From contig JAVTVX010000035.1 of assembly GCA_033439265.1 (NCBI GenBank), forward strand, positions 6,118,001-6,182,000: a stretch of DNA of 64,000 bases, in the 5' to 3' direction. This document shows positions 1 through 12,624 of this stretch, in pieces. A program made the position numbers and the translations under genes. Source of the DNA: Dillenia suffruticosa. Lineage: Eukaryota > Streptophyta > Magnoliopsida > Dilleniales > Dilleniaceae. The notes under the pieces are model-generated. The model saw only the letters and a list, made by a program, of their open reading frames with translations. It ran no database searches and was not told the origin of the DNA. Positions within the stretch are counted from its first letter, which is position 1; each line of letters opens with the position of its first letter.

Positions 1-819
1 AAAGAGGTTGGATATTTTAGCAGAGCCAAGAGAGAGAATTTAAATGAATACCTGAGTCATCAAACAGTGACATTGAAATGGAAATGATTATAATAAACTC
101 AATTCGAATTCTATGTTACCAAACACATACATAGGATTTGTGTAGCATCTTTGTCAGAAACGTGGGACCTTTATTTCCCTTCATATGGATCTCAATGACC
201 AAGTTGTGGACATATGGTTTTAGAAGACAAATTTGAAATTATGGGTTTGTACAGGTAACTATAAGTTGGGAACAATGGCATACTGTCCTGCACCTCTTCG
301 GTTAACAAATCTTTATGAGGGGTCCTGTAAAAAATATTTGAAGCAATCGATTCTGGGATAAGATTTAGCATATCTGAAGCTAAGAGGAAAATTTCATACT
401 TCTACTCATTTCACAATGGTTTGGTCTTGTGGAAGGAGAAACTGGAGTTGTTTCCACGAATTAAGTCATACGGTTCTAGTTCTACATTATGTTTTGTTGT
501 GTGGGCTGTGATATTTGAATGCTCTACTCCCTTGAATTCAGTTGATTGTTATGCATTTTGTGCAATCTAAGCATAACTCCTCTTCTTCTTCTTCCCCCCC
601 TTTTCTCCCTTATGTATCTGATGACTGTCTGTGTAAAGATAATGGGGTAACCTTGGTGCTTTGCAGTGATACTACTTTTTTGTTCTTTTGTCATTTATTC
701 TTTTGAAATTTGAGCCCATTACAGCAGCGTATCTTTTTGTTGTTCTCTAAGTCCTGTTTTGTTGCATCCTCAGTTATATTTGTTGTTGTTTTTATCTTCT
801 TTTTCTGCTTTCTTTGAAG

Positions 820-3800
820 GTGACTTGGATTGGCTACCCAAATACGACGGGGTTGCCCAGCATTGACTATAGAATCACTGATTCACTGGCAGACCCTCAC
901 GATACAAAACAGAAGTAGGTTTAACCAATACTTTTGATTTTAAATCTGTATAAATTACACTTTTATCTATTTCATTATGACTTCCATGGAAAAACCTTTA
1001 GTTGATTTTCTCCTCAAATAACAGGCATGTTGAGGAGTTGGTGAGATTACCAGAATGCTTTCTTTGTTACACCCCGTCCCCTGAGGCTGGACCTGTATGT
1101 CCGACTCCTGCTCTTTCAACTGGATTTATTACATTTGGCAGCTTTAATAATCTGGCAAAGGTATTCATCAGGTGGAAAAGACTTTCTGCTTTTATCTCTT
1201 TTAGTAGAAATCATCATGTCCCCTGAGTTATTGCTTTTCCTTTGTATTTCACTAATTAGATAACACCTAAAGTGTTGCAAGTGTGGGCAAGGATACTATG
1301 TGCTGTTCCAAATTCGAGACTGGTGGTGAAGTGCAAGCCTTTCTGCTGTGATAGTGTCAGACAGAGATTTTTGTCTACATTGGAGCAGTTGGGTTTAGAA
1401 TCCTTACGTGTTGATCTTCTGCCTCTAATTCTTCTCAACCATGATCATATGCAAGCATATGCTCTTATGGACATCAGGTAAGACCTTGTATTTAATTTGC
1501 CTTTGTATGTCTCTTATCACAAGAAATTTTCTCCTCTGGTTCCAGATTGAGCAACATGCTTAAGAAATGATTTATGTAGTCATTTTGCTCGCAAGGTTGT
1601 TGCTATGCGTTTTTATGCTATATGCAGATGTCTTCTTCTTTTTTTTTTGTTGTTGTTGGGGGGGGGGGATGAATAAATCTGTTCTGTTAACTTCTGTTTT
1701 ACCTTCTTGTCAGTTGGTACTTATTCTTCACCTAAAATTGTTTTCATTCAGGTTGCCATAAATATTGATGCACTTTGTTAAATCGTGTTGATGTATAATT
1801 TTCTCGGTTAATTGCTGCTCTCTTGATCTTGTGAACCTATAAAGTTTCTTGGCTTACAACTTACAACTTCCGTGATATTATGTGAAGCTATTTTAAATGG
1901 AAGTTGGGGAATAAGAGTAGTAAACTTGAACTTAGGATAAATTGTGAGGTAAGCTGGTCTTCAATCAGTTGTTGGTCAAAGCTACCAAAAGGTCACATAG
2001 CCTACAACAGACAATGGATATTCAAAAAAGATTACTATCTGAATTATTTAGTGGCTTTTTTTTTTAAATGCTAGACATGGTCTTTATGGTTCCGTGGATA
2101 ACTAGTTAGCCGACATGCTTGATGTCGTTTTTTTGGGTGAGATAAAGTTGTGAATTGCAGCACTATGTTGTGCAGTATACACATTAACAGCATACTTAGT
2201 GATGGGGACAACAGAGGGGCTTGATGAAGAAAGAGAATCCATTGTTTGAGGAAGAATATAACATGGGCATGCTGAAGGCTTGTGGTGGCTGTGCAAATGC
2301 CAAGCTTTATGAAGCATTAACACTCGAAGGTGACAAGTTTCCAGGCCTCGAGGAAGATGGGAAGGTTGGTTGTGGAAATGAAAAGTTAAAAAAAGGATTG
2401 GATGGTTGGTACATTATGTGAGGATGGTTGGAACTGTAACACTTTTGGGGGGGCTTTTAAAGAATTGGTTTATGTTGGTCAGTGTCTGGTTCGAATTGTT
2501 CCCTGCAATGTCAGGGCTATTAATGAACTTAGAAAGAGAGCTGCTGTTAAGAACTTTCTGAAATATTGGAATGTGAACATTTCCTGTGAAGAAACCTAGG
2601 CCCTTTTTGTCAAGATGAATGGTCTCTTGTAGTGAGTGGAATCTTTGGAAAGGAGCGGCAACATGCTTTCAGCAGTGGTTATTGCAGGACTCTTTGTGGA
2701 GTTTGCTCTATCTCGTCTTGGAGGATGCTATGGATGGTTTTCTATTTGTGTTCTCAAGAGTCCATGGCTCGGGTCATGGTCTGGAAGGAGAGTTCTTTCC
2801 TCTGATTTTTTTGGATGGGAAAATAAATGATTACATTAATAGTGGAAAAAAGCACCAAGTGCAATCCCTCTTCTATATTCCCCATACCCTTTCCTACCCT
2901 TCCCCTTGTCAACAATGTGCTTAGAATACCTGCTCTGTGATGGCTGTTCCCTGGCAACCCTAGTTTAGTTCTTGCCTTCCATGTATGATAAGTTTACCAT
3001 AAATACCGCATGCTTTACCATACATTTGGTTTTCATTCAACTGTTTTATTTTTGGTAAACTGGAACATTAAATAAATGAAGCTTCCGTAGCTTTTTGTTG
3101 ACTTTTGTAGCCTGTGGTCTGCCTATTGGTTCAAGGCCATCTCTAATATGTATGATTTCATTTTTTTTTGTAGCTTGGATACATTTCCATATGCAGGAAC
3201 TACTACAACGTGTGAATCGCTGTATATGGGAGTTCCATGTGTAACTATGGCTGGTTCGGTGCATGCTCATAATGTTGGAGTGAGTCTACTCACAAAAGTT
3301 GGTAAGAACTACCCTTGCTCTTACTTTTCAATAGGAAAGAAAATGTTTCACTTTTATGGTCCAGGGAAAAGAGGGTAAGAAATCCCTAGAGAAGAAAAAA
3401 GGGAAAAAATCATAAAGGAAAAATGGAAATCATAAATTAATCATCAAGAAAAAGTAATCATCATCAAGGCCTCTCGCATGTTTGGGGAGGGAGGGAGAGA
3501 GAGATCAAGGGAGACAGCAAAACATGATGTATTTTAAATGCAAATTGTGTTGCCACAGATCAATTTGTTGATGTTGATACCACCATCGAAATATGTCACT
3601 GCCTGTACCTTGGCCTTTCCAGAAGTGGATCATCTATTGTTGCTCATGCCATTTACATAATTCAATTTGCATGTTTATTTAGCCAATAACTACTCTTCAG
3701 AACATATTATCCAATAGACTTCAACTGACTGCTGATTTATGTGGCTTGTGGTTATAATTGCAATTCCAGGACTTGGACATTTGGTTGCCAAAACTGAAGA

Positions 3801-4194
3801 TGAGTATGTTCAATCAGCACTGCGGTTGGCCTCAGATCCTAAGGCTCTCTCAAACTTGAGAATGAGTCTCCGGGACCTAATGTCCAAGTCACCAGTATGT
3901 GATGGAGCAAATTTCACTGTTAATTTGGAGTCAACATACAGAAGTATGTGGCGGAGGTACTGTAAAGGTGATGTCCCATCTTTGAAACGCATGGAAATGC
4001 TTCAGCAGCATCAACAAGTCTCTCAGGATCCCACAGGCAAATTCCCTGAATCATCCAGGGTCACTGCCCCAAGAGAGGGAAACCCAGGAGCTTTAAAGGC
4101 AAATGGGTTTAATCTTGCTCCACCATCCATGCTAAACACATCTAATTGTGAAGAAAATGGGGCTCTATTGCACCAAAATACTAAATCTGGCTAG
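820..4194 (+). CDS. SPY: SPINDLY-type protein O-fucosyltransferase, C-terminal five exons
   Basis: Exons read at 820-914, 1025-1160, 1260-1477, 3174-3301 and 3770-4194; every intron is GT-AG and the phases join, giving 333 residues to a TAG stop. The product matches the C-terminal catalytic half of SPINDLY: it opens VTWIGYPNTTGLPSIDYRIT, then has LPECFLCYTPSPEAGPV, FITFGSFNNLAK, RLVVKCKPFCCD and the nucleotide-sugar region LDTFPYAGTTTTCESLYMG, ending WRRYCKGDVPSLKRME plus a variable tail. SPY is known as a GT41-family nucleocytoplasmic enzyme that puts O-fucose on DELLA and other proteins and restrains gibberellin signalling. The N-terminal TPR repeats and earlier exons lie upstream of the window; bases 1-819 look like intron and contain no exon I can place. 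The 1.7 kb intron (1478-3173) holds nothing recognisable. No damage seen, so probably a working gene, truncated only by the window edge. Confidence 0.95.
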
Positions 4195-5612
4195 TTGACC
4201 TGAACCCAAAATTTTTTCTAATGACCATGCTGAGAGTATTAAGGACGTGCGTAAGCGTTGGGGGAATTTATATTTATTGCATGTTATGCGGGATTGAGGC
4301 CCTCTGATGAACTGAGGCTGATGGAAATAGGTGAAGCTAGACGGGCTACATCAAGTAGATTGCATTGCTTGGGAAGAGTATGCTGGCAGTGATCAAACTT
4401 CATCAGTCCAATATACCAACATATTCAAGTAGATATACTGATGCAATGGGCTTTTGAAATACATTTTTGGGGGAGGAGAATGCTGGCACTAATGGTGTAA
4501 TATTTGGTGCCAAGTAGTGGCTAAAAAGTGCAACGCACTATCAGGGTTGTTCTTCAGTGTTCTTTTCCCTAAATTATAGAGATTATTGGCATGTAAAATA
4601 TAAGAATCCTGTGCCTGCATTGGTTCTGATCGGTTTGCTTTTCAGTTTGTGGAGAGTATCCTGGAAACCAAAAGAACATCTCATTGGCAATGAAAGAACG
4701 TGCTTAAATTAAGCCGTTTCCCATCTCCTTTTTCCCCGTCTGGAATGACTTCCCACCATGGAACTTTGTCTCTTAATTTTAGCATGGAAACATAGCATAA
4801 CCATCCTGAGATGTTACTGGTCCGCTTATTTGCCCACATATAGCAAGATTTTGAGACCGCCTCTAAATTGCTTTACCATACTGGGCTTTCAACTAAATCA
4901 AACTGTTCTGACAATGGCATCATCGTCCCTATGCGGTTCTATCTTAACAATTAACGAATCTTTAATAAAATTGAGTGATTAAGGTTCACTTTGTTCGGTT
5001 GACCATGACAAAATAAACATTTCAATGCCACTGCTTGTGCGATTCATAGGTTGAATGAACTAATATAGCAAGTGAAATAACAATGTTCTACAATAGCACT
5101 AATTGACCCTATAAATTTGACGGTTGAACCGCAGAATTGACACATTGCTGATGCAATATGACTTCATTAGTTGTTCCAAAGTAATACTCTCGCACTAACC
5201 TGAGATCTTTATGTTTATAATCCTAATTTCATCATCCCCAAAACATAATTAACAAGAGAAAATTTGATAGCCATTTGAGTAATGATAAACAGTGGATGGG
5301 AATTCCAGACTGCTTGCTACATTAACAAACTCAGGCACTTGCAAATGCATATAAAAAATATAGGTTTCTTGGACATCAATTTGTTGAACAAAGAAAAGGT
5401 CAGCGGGATGAAGCAGCAACTAGATGGAATCCTTTAACCAACATAGAAGTATCAACTTTTAAATCTAGTTTGGCTTCACATGATTGATGTTCCTCAAGAA
5501 GGAAGGTATCAACATAGAAGTATCAACTTTTAAATCCACGTAATGTACATCTGATCAGCTCCTCACTAGTAATTGATAGCAAACACAGGTCTTCTGCATC
5601 AGCTTCTTTGCT
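4195..5612. other. Intergenic between SPY and the cyclophilin relic
   Basis: SPY 3' untranslated region and spacer. No open frame of convincing length or composition and no recognisable repeat. The two neighbours are convergent, so this stretch should contain both 3' ends. Confidence 0.6.
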
Positions 5613-8600
5613 TCAATCTTTGACTATTGTCCTCAGGATCTTCACATCACGTATTGGCCTTAATCAACACAAGAAAGCAAATAACTGTTTGTGTTGCGAA
5701 GTTGGATTCGGACACATAAGAGTGAACCAAAACTACATCGAGAAACAAAATAGAAAGATGAAAATAAACGGCATAACTAATAACAGGCAAATGAAATTGA
5801 ATGGAACTCCAGAGAATTTAAAAAAGTAAAGAAAAAAAACCCAGTAACATAATACTCAGAACATCGTCGTCACCATTTCTACTGGTGATACCTGAAGGCA
5901 CACAACAAGGAGGAATATTTCCCACCAAGTGATACAGCTGACAATAACAACAAACTCTTCCTTGGTGTTCCTCATTAGGATGTAGAGTAATTCAGAAACA
6001 TAGCTACTTTTATATCATATCTCTTGGGTCAAAAAATAAATATAGGTGTAAAATGATGCAGCACTGACAACATCACTAGCAGCAAAGGACTTGCTTAAGA
6101 ATTCACAACTTGGACCCTCGTTCTCTGCTGTTACATCTAATACAAATCTTCTTCAATCCAAAAAAAAAAAAAATCTTGGACCCCGGAAAATAAAATTGTA
6201 AAGCTAACTCAAATCCTTACATACTGCAGTAAATGTCCATCAATTCAGAAATACGTGGAAATCTGTTGCATTACCTTTTGGCTCAATTGTCTAATCTTGT
6301 ATCAATTTAACCAACCGAAAAGTTTGAATCAAAGCATATGTCAAAAAACTAAAAATCAATTATATGTACTACAACATAAAGTGTAATCACGCACCCTCAA
6401 TCTCCTTAGCTTCCATCATGGGCAGATTATTTTCTCATCATCCATTCCAGCAAAAACATTCCTAGTCTACATTTCTAAGCTCTTTCCGATATTTTTTAAA
6501 TTTGAAGCTCAGTTATGAGCTCTTCAAAAAGCTTTGAAATTACTGGGCAGACATGGTATCATCATGGAAGCCAACTAAAAGCTTCCACAAGACATTGTTT
6601 AGGGTTGTGAGACGTAGTAGGGAATGGTAATGAGCACAGCTGAGGGTTGTGAGCAAATTTGTGACTCCCTTACTTAAACAAGGAAAAAAAGTTGTAACGA
6701 GTGACATCTACCATTTCCCTGTTTCAAAGAAGTTTTGAGCAATAAGTTCATCCTAAACAGATATTTTGAAAACAGGATACCTACTAACAATACTGATTGA
6801 ATAGAATTACAAGATTAATTTTTAGTCATTGGCAATGAATGAGCACTGTTGAGGATGGAGGAAAGACTAAATTGCTTGTGACTTAATTGCTTGAGTGGTT
6901 ACAGGGTGAAAGGTGGCTTATTCTTATGACTCAGTTGGCTTGAGTGCTTACATTATGAAAGGGTTGCTTAAACACATCTGATACACTTAAATTTATACAT
7001 ATCAAAGAGAAGCATTCCAAACTTCGATTTATATTCCCCAAAGGACATTATTAATTTTCTAGTATTTCCAATAGACCCTATTAATTTATTATTACTATTT
7101 CCTACACACTCTATTAACTCCGTCTTATTTCCAACAAGCAGAAAATCCATATTTTCCTACACTAGCTCCTACTGTAATTTTGTGAAATTTTAATACCAGT
7201 CCTATTAAATTGAAATATTGACTTCGCCTATTTTACAAGGAAAAATGTTGAACCTTATTTAAAATTTAATGTCTAATTCTACATATCATTTTGATTGTTG
7301 GAAGGGACAAGTCAACACAGACAGTCAAACTGAAAATTAAGTTTTTGGTAATTGAAGGATGGAAAATTGGGAGAGGCTCCAATGCATCAGTGCACTGAAG
7401 ATCATGAGTGCACCCATACTGCCACATGTACAAGTTCAAATCTAAGGGCTGTAATTTGAATTACATAGTTTTTGGTAAGAGATAAAAAAGGGGTTTAAAA
7501 CAACTATCATTTTTATTTTTTTGGTAATTCTGTTCAAGTCAAATTTTTGTTGTATCATTGCTTTCGGATTACACTTATCATCCCGAAGCAATTGTGGAAC
7601 TGGTGTTAATCACTTAAAGATTGCAAAAATAGCAATCGATATGTCAAACTTGACATGGTTGATGAACACCCCTAGCATCATGTTTGTCATACAGATCATT
7701 CCACCCACAATGTTTCTAATTCACAAGGGAATACAGCCATGGGTGACCTCATAAAAGTATTTTAGCAAATAGATGGTGTGAATACTCATTTTTTATTTTT
7801 CTCTCCCATGTCTGTTCTTGACAAAATTCCTTCTTTACAATATTTTACAATCCCATGAATCCAATGATTTTTTCAGAGAAGTTCATGCAATTGGTGAAAA
7901 GGATTGGGGAAATAAACAATTCAATTTTGGCGGGAAACCTTGAAAGAAGAGGGTGAAATTCCTCTCTTCCCAAGATCATGTCATTTAAATTTGAACCATT
8001 AGAACTAGACTTGTACAGGTGGCAGCACCATAGGGTAGGGATGCACTTGAGAGGAGCAGATCCTGGCTCAATTATGTAGGTATTAACAATTTGCTTCATA
8101 TTAATAGCAATCAACAAGGATCTGACAGTTTACTTAGGCCATTTGTTAATATCAGAAACGTGAAAGATGAAGAAAAGAACACAAAAGAAGAAACAAACCT
8201 GTCATTGTTATCAGTTTGGACACTACCAAGTCTTTTTATGACACTCATCCCTCTGCATACTCTCCCAAATATGGTGTGCTTTCCTGGATTTACACATCAA
8301 CCACTGTGTTAGTTAGGGAGAGGAAGAGGTTGGACATAATATAAATTCTATATGATGGTTAAAAACCCAATTGCATGGGTGCTTAACAAAATTGTAAGCC
8401 GAAGAAGTCTTAGTCATTGTTAATTGTGATATGGATGTTGTTTATCCATCATAACAGATCCGAGAACAACAAAACAAACTCAAATGTATTCTAAAGAAAG
8501 GATGAAATCCCCTCCCCCAAAGAAAAAAAGAAAATTAATTTTAGTTTAGAGAGGAACGGATTGGACTTGACCTTTCTTTATTAATTATTTTTTTTTTTGG

Positions 8601-9049
8601 GTGATGAGGATATTCTTGAAACTTGAGTACAATTAATCTCTTCTTACCCTCCAGGAGCAATTGAACCATCATAATTAGAAGAGGTGCTTACTTGCTCCTC
8701 CCTTTATGAGTATCTGTGGTTGAAAAGAAAGGGAAAAATCACTCATTGAATACCATTGAGGAAGAATTCCAAGTTAAAGATTATTAGTTCTTTATAGAAA
8801 TTGAGTGGATTTTGCCCTGTATGTATGTGAGGAGAAGTAACTAAAAATTTCCTTCACACTAGGCTCCTATACTCCATCCTATTTGACTGCAATACCTCGA
8901 CCTAAATGCTAAAGTCGACTTGAAGCAAGTTCAATCCATGTTAACCCATGAAGAGATCTGTAGATAAATCAAATTATTCCGCCTTGGAGATAAATTAAAT
9001 CCAGTTAGGCAGTGCGAGAATATGCCCAGTACTCATATTAACCAAGGGA

Positions 9050-9330
9050 GAGCGAGATCTAAGATAACTTGGATAACGACAATAAAATATGATATGAATT
9101 ATTTAAATATAGATAAAAATATAATATAAGACAGAGTACAATAGCGTAAAAATATCCATATTGCCGACCCCACTTAATGACATAAAAGCACGATTATTAT
9201 TGTCGTATAAAGTAAACAATCATATAGATAAGTATGTGATATGAAATAGAGTACAATAGCCTAGAAGGATTCATATAGCCGATCCTACTTAGTAGGATAA
9301 AAACTTGATTGTTGTTGGTGTTATTAGAGA
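9050..9330 (+). mobile_element. RTE-type LINE 3' ends, two in tandem
   Basis: At 9055-9190 the plus strand reads, with decay, like the end of the RTE reverse transcriptase ORF (RPKITWI, then DRVQ, then HIADPT) followed by the typical GCCGACCCCACTTA box and a TTATTATTG-like tail. A second, shorter 3' end follows at about 9212-9330 with GAGTACAATAGCCTAGAAGG, GCCGATCCTACTTAGTAGGA and a TTGTTGTTGG tail. Both are 5'-truncated and heavily mutated. They sit in intron 4 of the cyclophilin relic. Family assignment rests on memory of plant RTE 3' ends. Confidence 0.7.
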
Positions 9331-10790
9331 TGATAACATAGAACATAAGTACTTGAAAGGGTCAGTCAAGCACTGGAATACTCAAAAAGGCAGTCCCCGA
9401 TAGTCCCCAGGAAGGTTAGGAAAATATAATAGTTCTCATGATTAAAGGAAAGTTATGCTATATGCAAATAGAATGACATAGCTCTATCTAACAGCAGAAC
9501 CACCACCATGCACAGAGGCTAGTCAATACATTTTGATGATCTCTTTGTATTTATGATTTACTATAGTACCTAAATTTATCAATATAGTTTATTCTTCAAA
9601 ATTGAAAATACAGTATATGCATTTTCATTTTAAACCAAGAAAGTTGATTTTGATTTGCCATTGAATAGTGAGAAAATCTAGAGCCATAATTTTATATCAA
9701 GCAAACAACTGGAGGAGGTATCAGTAACCAGATGGCCCCAAGTTGCTGATTTCAAAGAACAGAGTAACTGAGCTCCATGACGTTTATGGATGAAATAACC
9801 AATTTCCATATGCTAGCATTTGTATAAGCACTACTGCAGCTGGTAACAGGAAAACCAATCTGAAAAATAAAATTGGTAGAATAGAAATCCGCACTTACCA
9901 TCCAGCTATTGAGCTGGAGCCAGTGTGATAAAAAATTGGCTTCTATTTGTATTGGGACCAGCATTTGCCGTGGACAAAATACCAGCACCAGTATGTTTTA
10001 GCTCAGGCTTTATCTCATCTTCAAATTTTGAACTGCACAAAAAACATAAATATATATTTCTGATGAATAAAACATATGGGAAATAAGAATTTAGAAACTT
10101 ACAATTCAACCTTCTCTTAATATGGGTAAACCAAAATGCACAAATAAAGTATCTATGCGATAACACAAACAGAGCTACATCAGACTTGTTTTCAAAGATT
10201 AAGACAAAAAAAAAAAAAAAAAAAAAGGCAAAGGGTCCAGATCCACCTTGAATCAAAGGTTTCACCTGACCTTAGCTCAGGTTCCACAAAAGTATATGAT
10301 GGAAGTTCTGAAGGCCGGATGAATCCTTTCAACTTTGATTCTTTGAATTTGAGTAAAACATTACAATAGATTGAATGTTGTTGCAGGCCATAATTCTTTT
10401 CTTACTTTTGCATATTCTAAAGCCAAAATTAATTCTTTCCACACAATCAGTGAATAGGGTTTAACTTAACAAATGAAACAAAAAGTTTGACAAAGACTTA
10501 CCCATATATGGACTCTCCACCCCGCCCAGTGCCAGTAGGATCTTCAACTTGCACTATAAAATCCTGCGCAAATCATAATCAAAGGTGAGAGAGTTCCTTA
10601 TTCTCGGTGTAAAATTCGAAGCAGAGAGAGAGACCTTGATAATTCTGTGGACTTTGACATTGTCGTAATAACCCCAACGAGAGAGTTCAATGAAGTTTCT
10701 GAAAGTTCTTGGTGCGTGCTTGTAGTACAACTGCGTAATTCCAGATCAACAATTCACCAAAACCCTAAATAAATTAGAGAACAGCAAAGA

Positions 10791-10794
<4 letters not shown>

Positions 10795-10822
<28 letters not shown>
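10795..10822. repeat. (GA)n microsatellite
   Basis: About 14 GA units directly beside the exon 1 remnant of the cyclophilin relic, at the place where its splice donor would be expected. Confidence 0.9.
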
Positions 10823-10871
10823 TGAAGTCGACAGTGAATGGTTCCATGGAGGTCTCACGAGTGACCTCCGG

Positions 10872-11830
10872 AGACCTCCGTCTGCTGTTACCCACGTCCT
10901 CCCCAAGAGCTCCCCGGTGGGGTTGGGGAGGGATCCTCGAAACGGGTCATGTTTGCGAGCCAAAAATAAATTAAAAAGAGGAGAAATCATGAAGTCGAAG
11001 CGAAAACGGCCTTCGTGAACCTATTTTCGGCCCGTGAATTGGTGTCCGCTCGGATTGGCCCGTTGGGAATGAGTCGGGTTTAAATACTAAATACCCAAAA
11101 CAACTACCAACGACTTTGCTTTTATTCCCCCTTAATGAAAGTAGTTTCATTTGAAACCATGTTTCTTTTCATTTACCTGTTCACAGGATTTTGCTTTATA
11201 ATATGGGAGAGAAAAAAAAAAAATCGTATGAATTCGTAAAACTTCAACAGGGACGTGCTTGGAATAAAGAATATCGATGGACATGTATTTTTCTTTTCAC
11301 ATACATTCTCATAAAATTTTATCAGATCTTTTTAATTTCGTGAATGGTAAAAAATATGAATAATGCCAAAAACACTATCCCTACCTTCCTAGTGAGATTT
11401 TGATTTTAATATAATCTTTGAGATTTTTTGAAAAAACAAAAAAGAAAGGAAAACGAAAAGCCGGAAAGCAAAATATTTAGCAATGTGAAACCTCAATAGA
11501 AATGAAGTTATTAAGTTGATTTCACTGTTATGAACGAGAGTTTGTTTGCTTGCGCACGATAATCTTATAAACCTCCGTTAAAAAGAAACGAACGTTTTTG
11601 TTTTACTTTTCTCTTTTCTTGTCACTTACCACACACATGTACGGTAGGCACTGAAACAAGGTAGCTGATGACTCGTTCAACTCTGGCTGTGGCAGACATA
11701 ACTGAGGTTCCTACACTTTCTGTCGAGAAACAACCAAAGAAAACCAATGGCTCCTCCTTCAACAGAATCACATTTTACTAGGTTTTGGAACAAGCTTATA
11801 ATTCCCAGGCATTTCTCCTGGTGATCTTTC
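10872..11830. other. Spacer upstream of the cyclophilin relic
   Basis: Former promoter side of the cyclophilin relic and spacer before the tandem array. GC-rich to about 11060, AT-rich after. No gene recognised. At 11695-11760 a short plus-strand frame reads ITEVPTLSVEKQPKKTNGS, but nothing ties it to a gene. Confidence 0.5.
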
Positions 11831-11898
11831 CAGATCAAGTTGTATGTTATTTGGAAAATTTGTTTTTGATCTTTTATTAAATACCCTTACCATTGCAG

Positions 11899-11978
11899 TG
11901 ACAGAAGTGCTCTTGCAAGATCATTTGTCAATGCCCCCTTTATCGGACGAGACTGGGTCATGTCTAACGATACATCTT
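11899..11978 (+). pseudogene. Orphan exon-like fragment, copy in unit A
   Basis: After a good acceptor (CCATTGCAG) one frame reads SDRSALARSFVNAPFIGRDW and on to VMSNDT, codon-like in composition, before running into a T tract. I do not recognise the family. The unit B copy at 19870-19948 reads SDRNALVRSFVNAP and is then shifted by one missing T; its acceptor is TAG rather than CAG. Probably an exon captured in the duplicated block and now decaying. Confidence 0.45.
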
Positions 11979-12624
11979 TGTTTTTTTTTTTTTTTTTTGG
12001 GTACTCATTTTTTAATCTCCAGACGCTATGCCCACTTCTTATATTCATTAAAGTTTATAAATGAATCAAATTGATTTTTCAATCAAAATTTTTGCAATTA
12101 GTCGTATAATATAATACTACATTAAAGGCATTATCAAAATCTTATACTCCTATTTTAGTATTTAATCATCATTTAGCACCAACAAATTAATATAAAAGTA
12201 TCCTGATATCACTTAATATATCACAATTATTCTCATCACATTAAGTCTTGTCACTTTTTGGCACTTAAAATTTATCATTTTAATTTATTTTATTTTATCA
12301 GAAGAAAAAATTTTTAAGAGCTAAAATTTACTCATTTTGGAATGCTACCCTCGTAAATTTTCACCCTTAACATTTTTTCCTACTGCTGTATAATCTATTT
12401 CTTATGGTTTTGACAGTTTGAAGCTGCTGTTATATAGTGACAACGAGAAAATAGGAGAAGGTTACCTATACAGCAAAATAAGGATGAAAAATTCTATAAA
12501 CTTTATAGATAAATCAACAAATTTCTTTTCAGTGAGCAAAGAAGTCCCTAGCAGTTTGGAGCTATGGTTTTACAAGAGGGGTTAGAGAATGCCCGTACAG
12601 GGAGCTGAGCCAAATTTACCTAGG

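Larger units (their letters stand above)
5613..10871 (-). pseudogene. PPIL1/CYP18-2-type cyclophilin relic, introns retained
   Basis: Six exon remnants in order on the minus strand: about 10824-10871 (PEVTRETSMEPFTVDF), 10635-10730 (LYYKHAPRTF...KVHRIIK), 10502-10563 (DFIVQVEDPTGTGRGGES), 9899-10032 ([18 protein letters not shown]...[11 protein letters not shown]), 8199-8283 (KHTIFGRVCRGMSVIKRLG) and 5613-5658 (RPIRDVKILRTIVKD, TGA). Junctions of exons 2 to 6 keep GT/AG and phase. The family is the small single-domain peptidyl-prolyl isomerase associated with the spliceosome. Against the family consensus as I know it: FHRI is VHRI, VQGGDP is [18 protein letters not shown] is [12 protein letters not shown], the Ser after LAP-Q is a TAG stop (9906-9908), exon 1 has no donor after FTVD, and no family-type start is found. 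Retained introns show a segmental rather than retro-copied relic. A (GA)n run directly follows the exon 1 remnant. Not seen elsewhere in the window: an intact copy. Confidence 0.85.

Noticed and set aside
2221-2421. Open frame in SPY intron 3 (MMKKENPLFEEEYNMGMLKA)
   Set aside because: Short, inside an intron, with no family resemblance, repeated elements or splice support.
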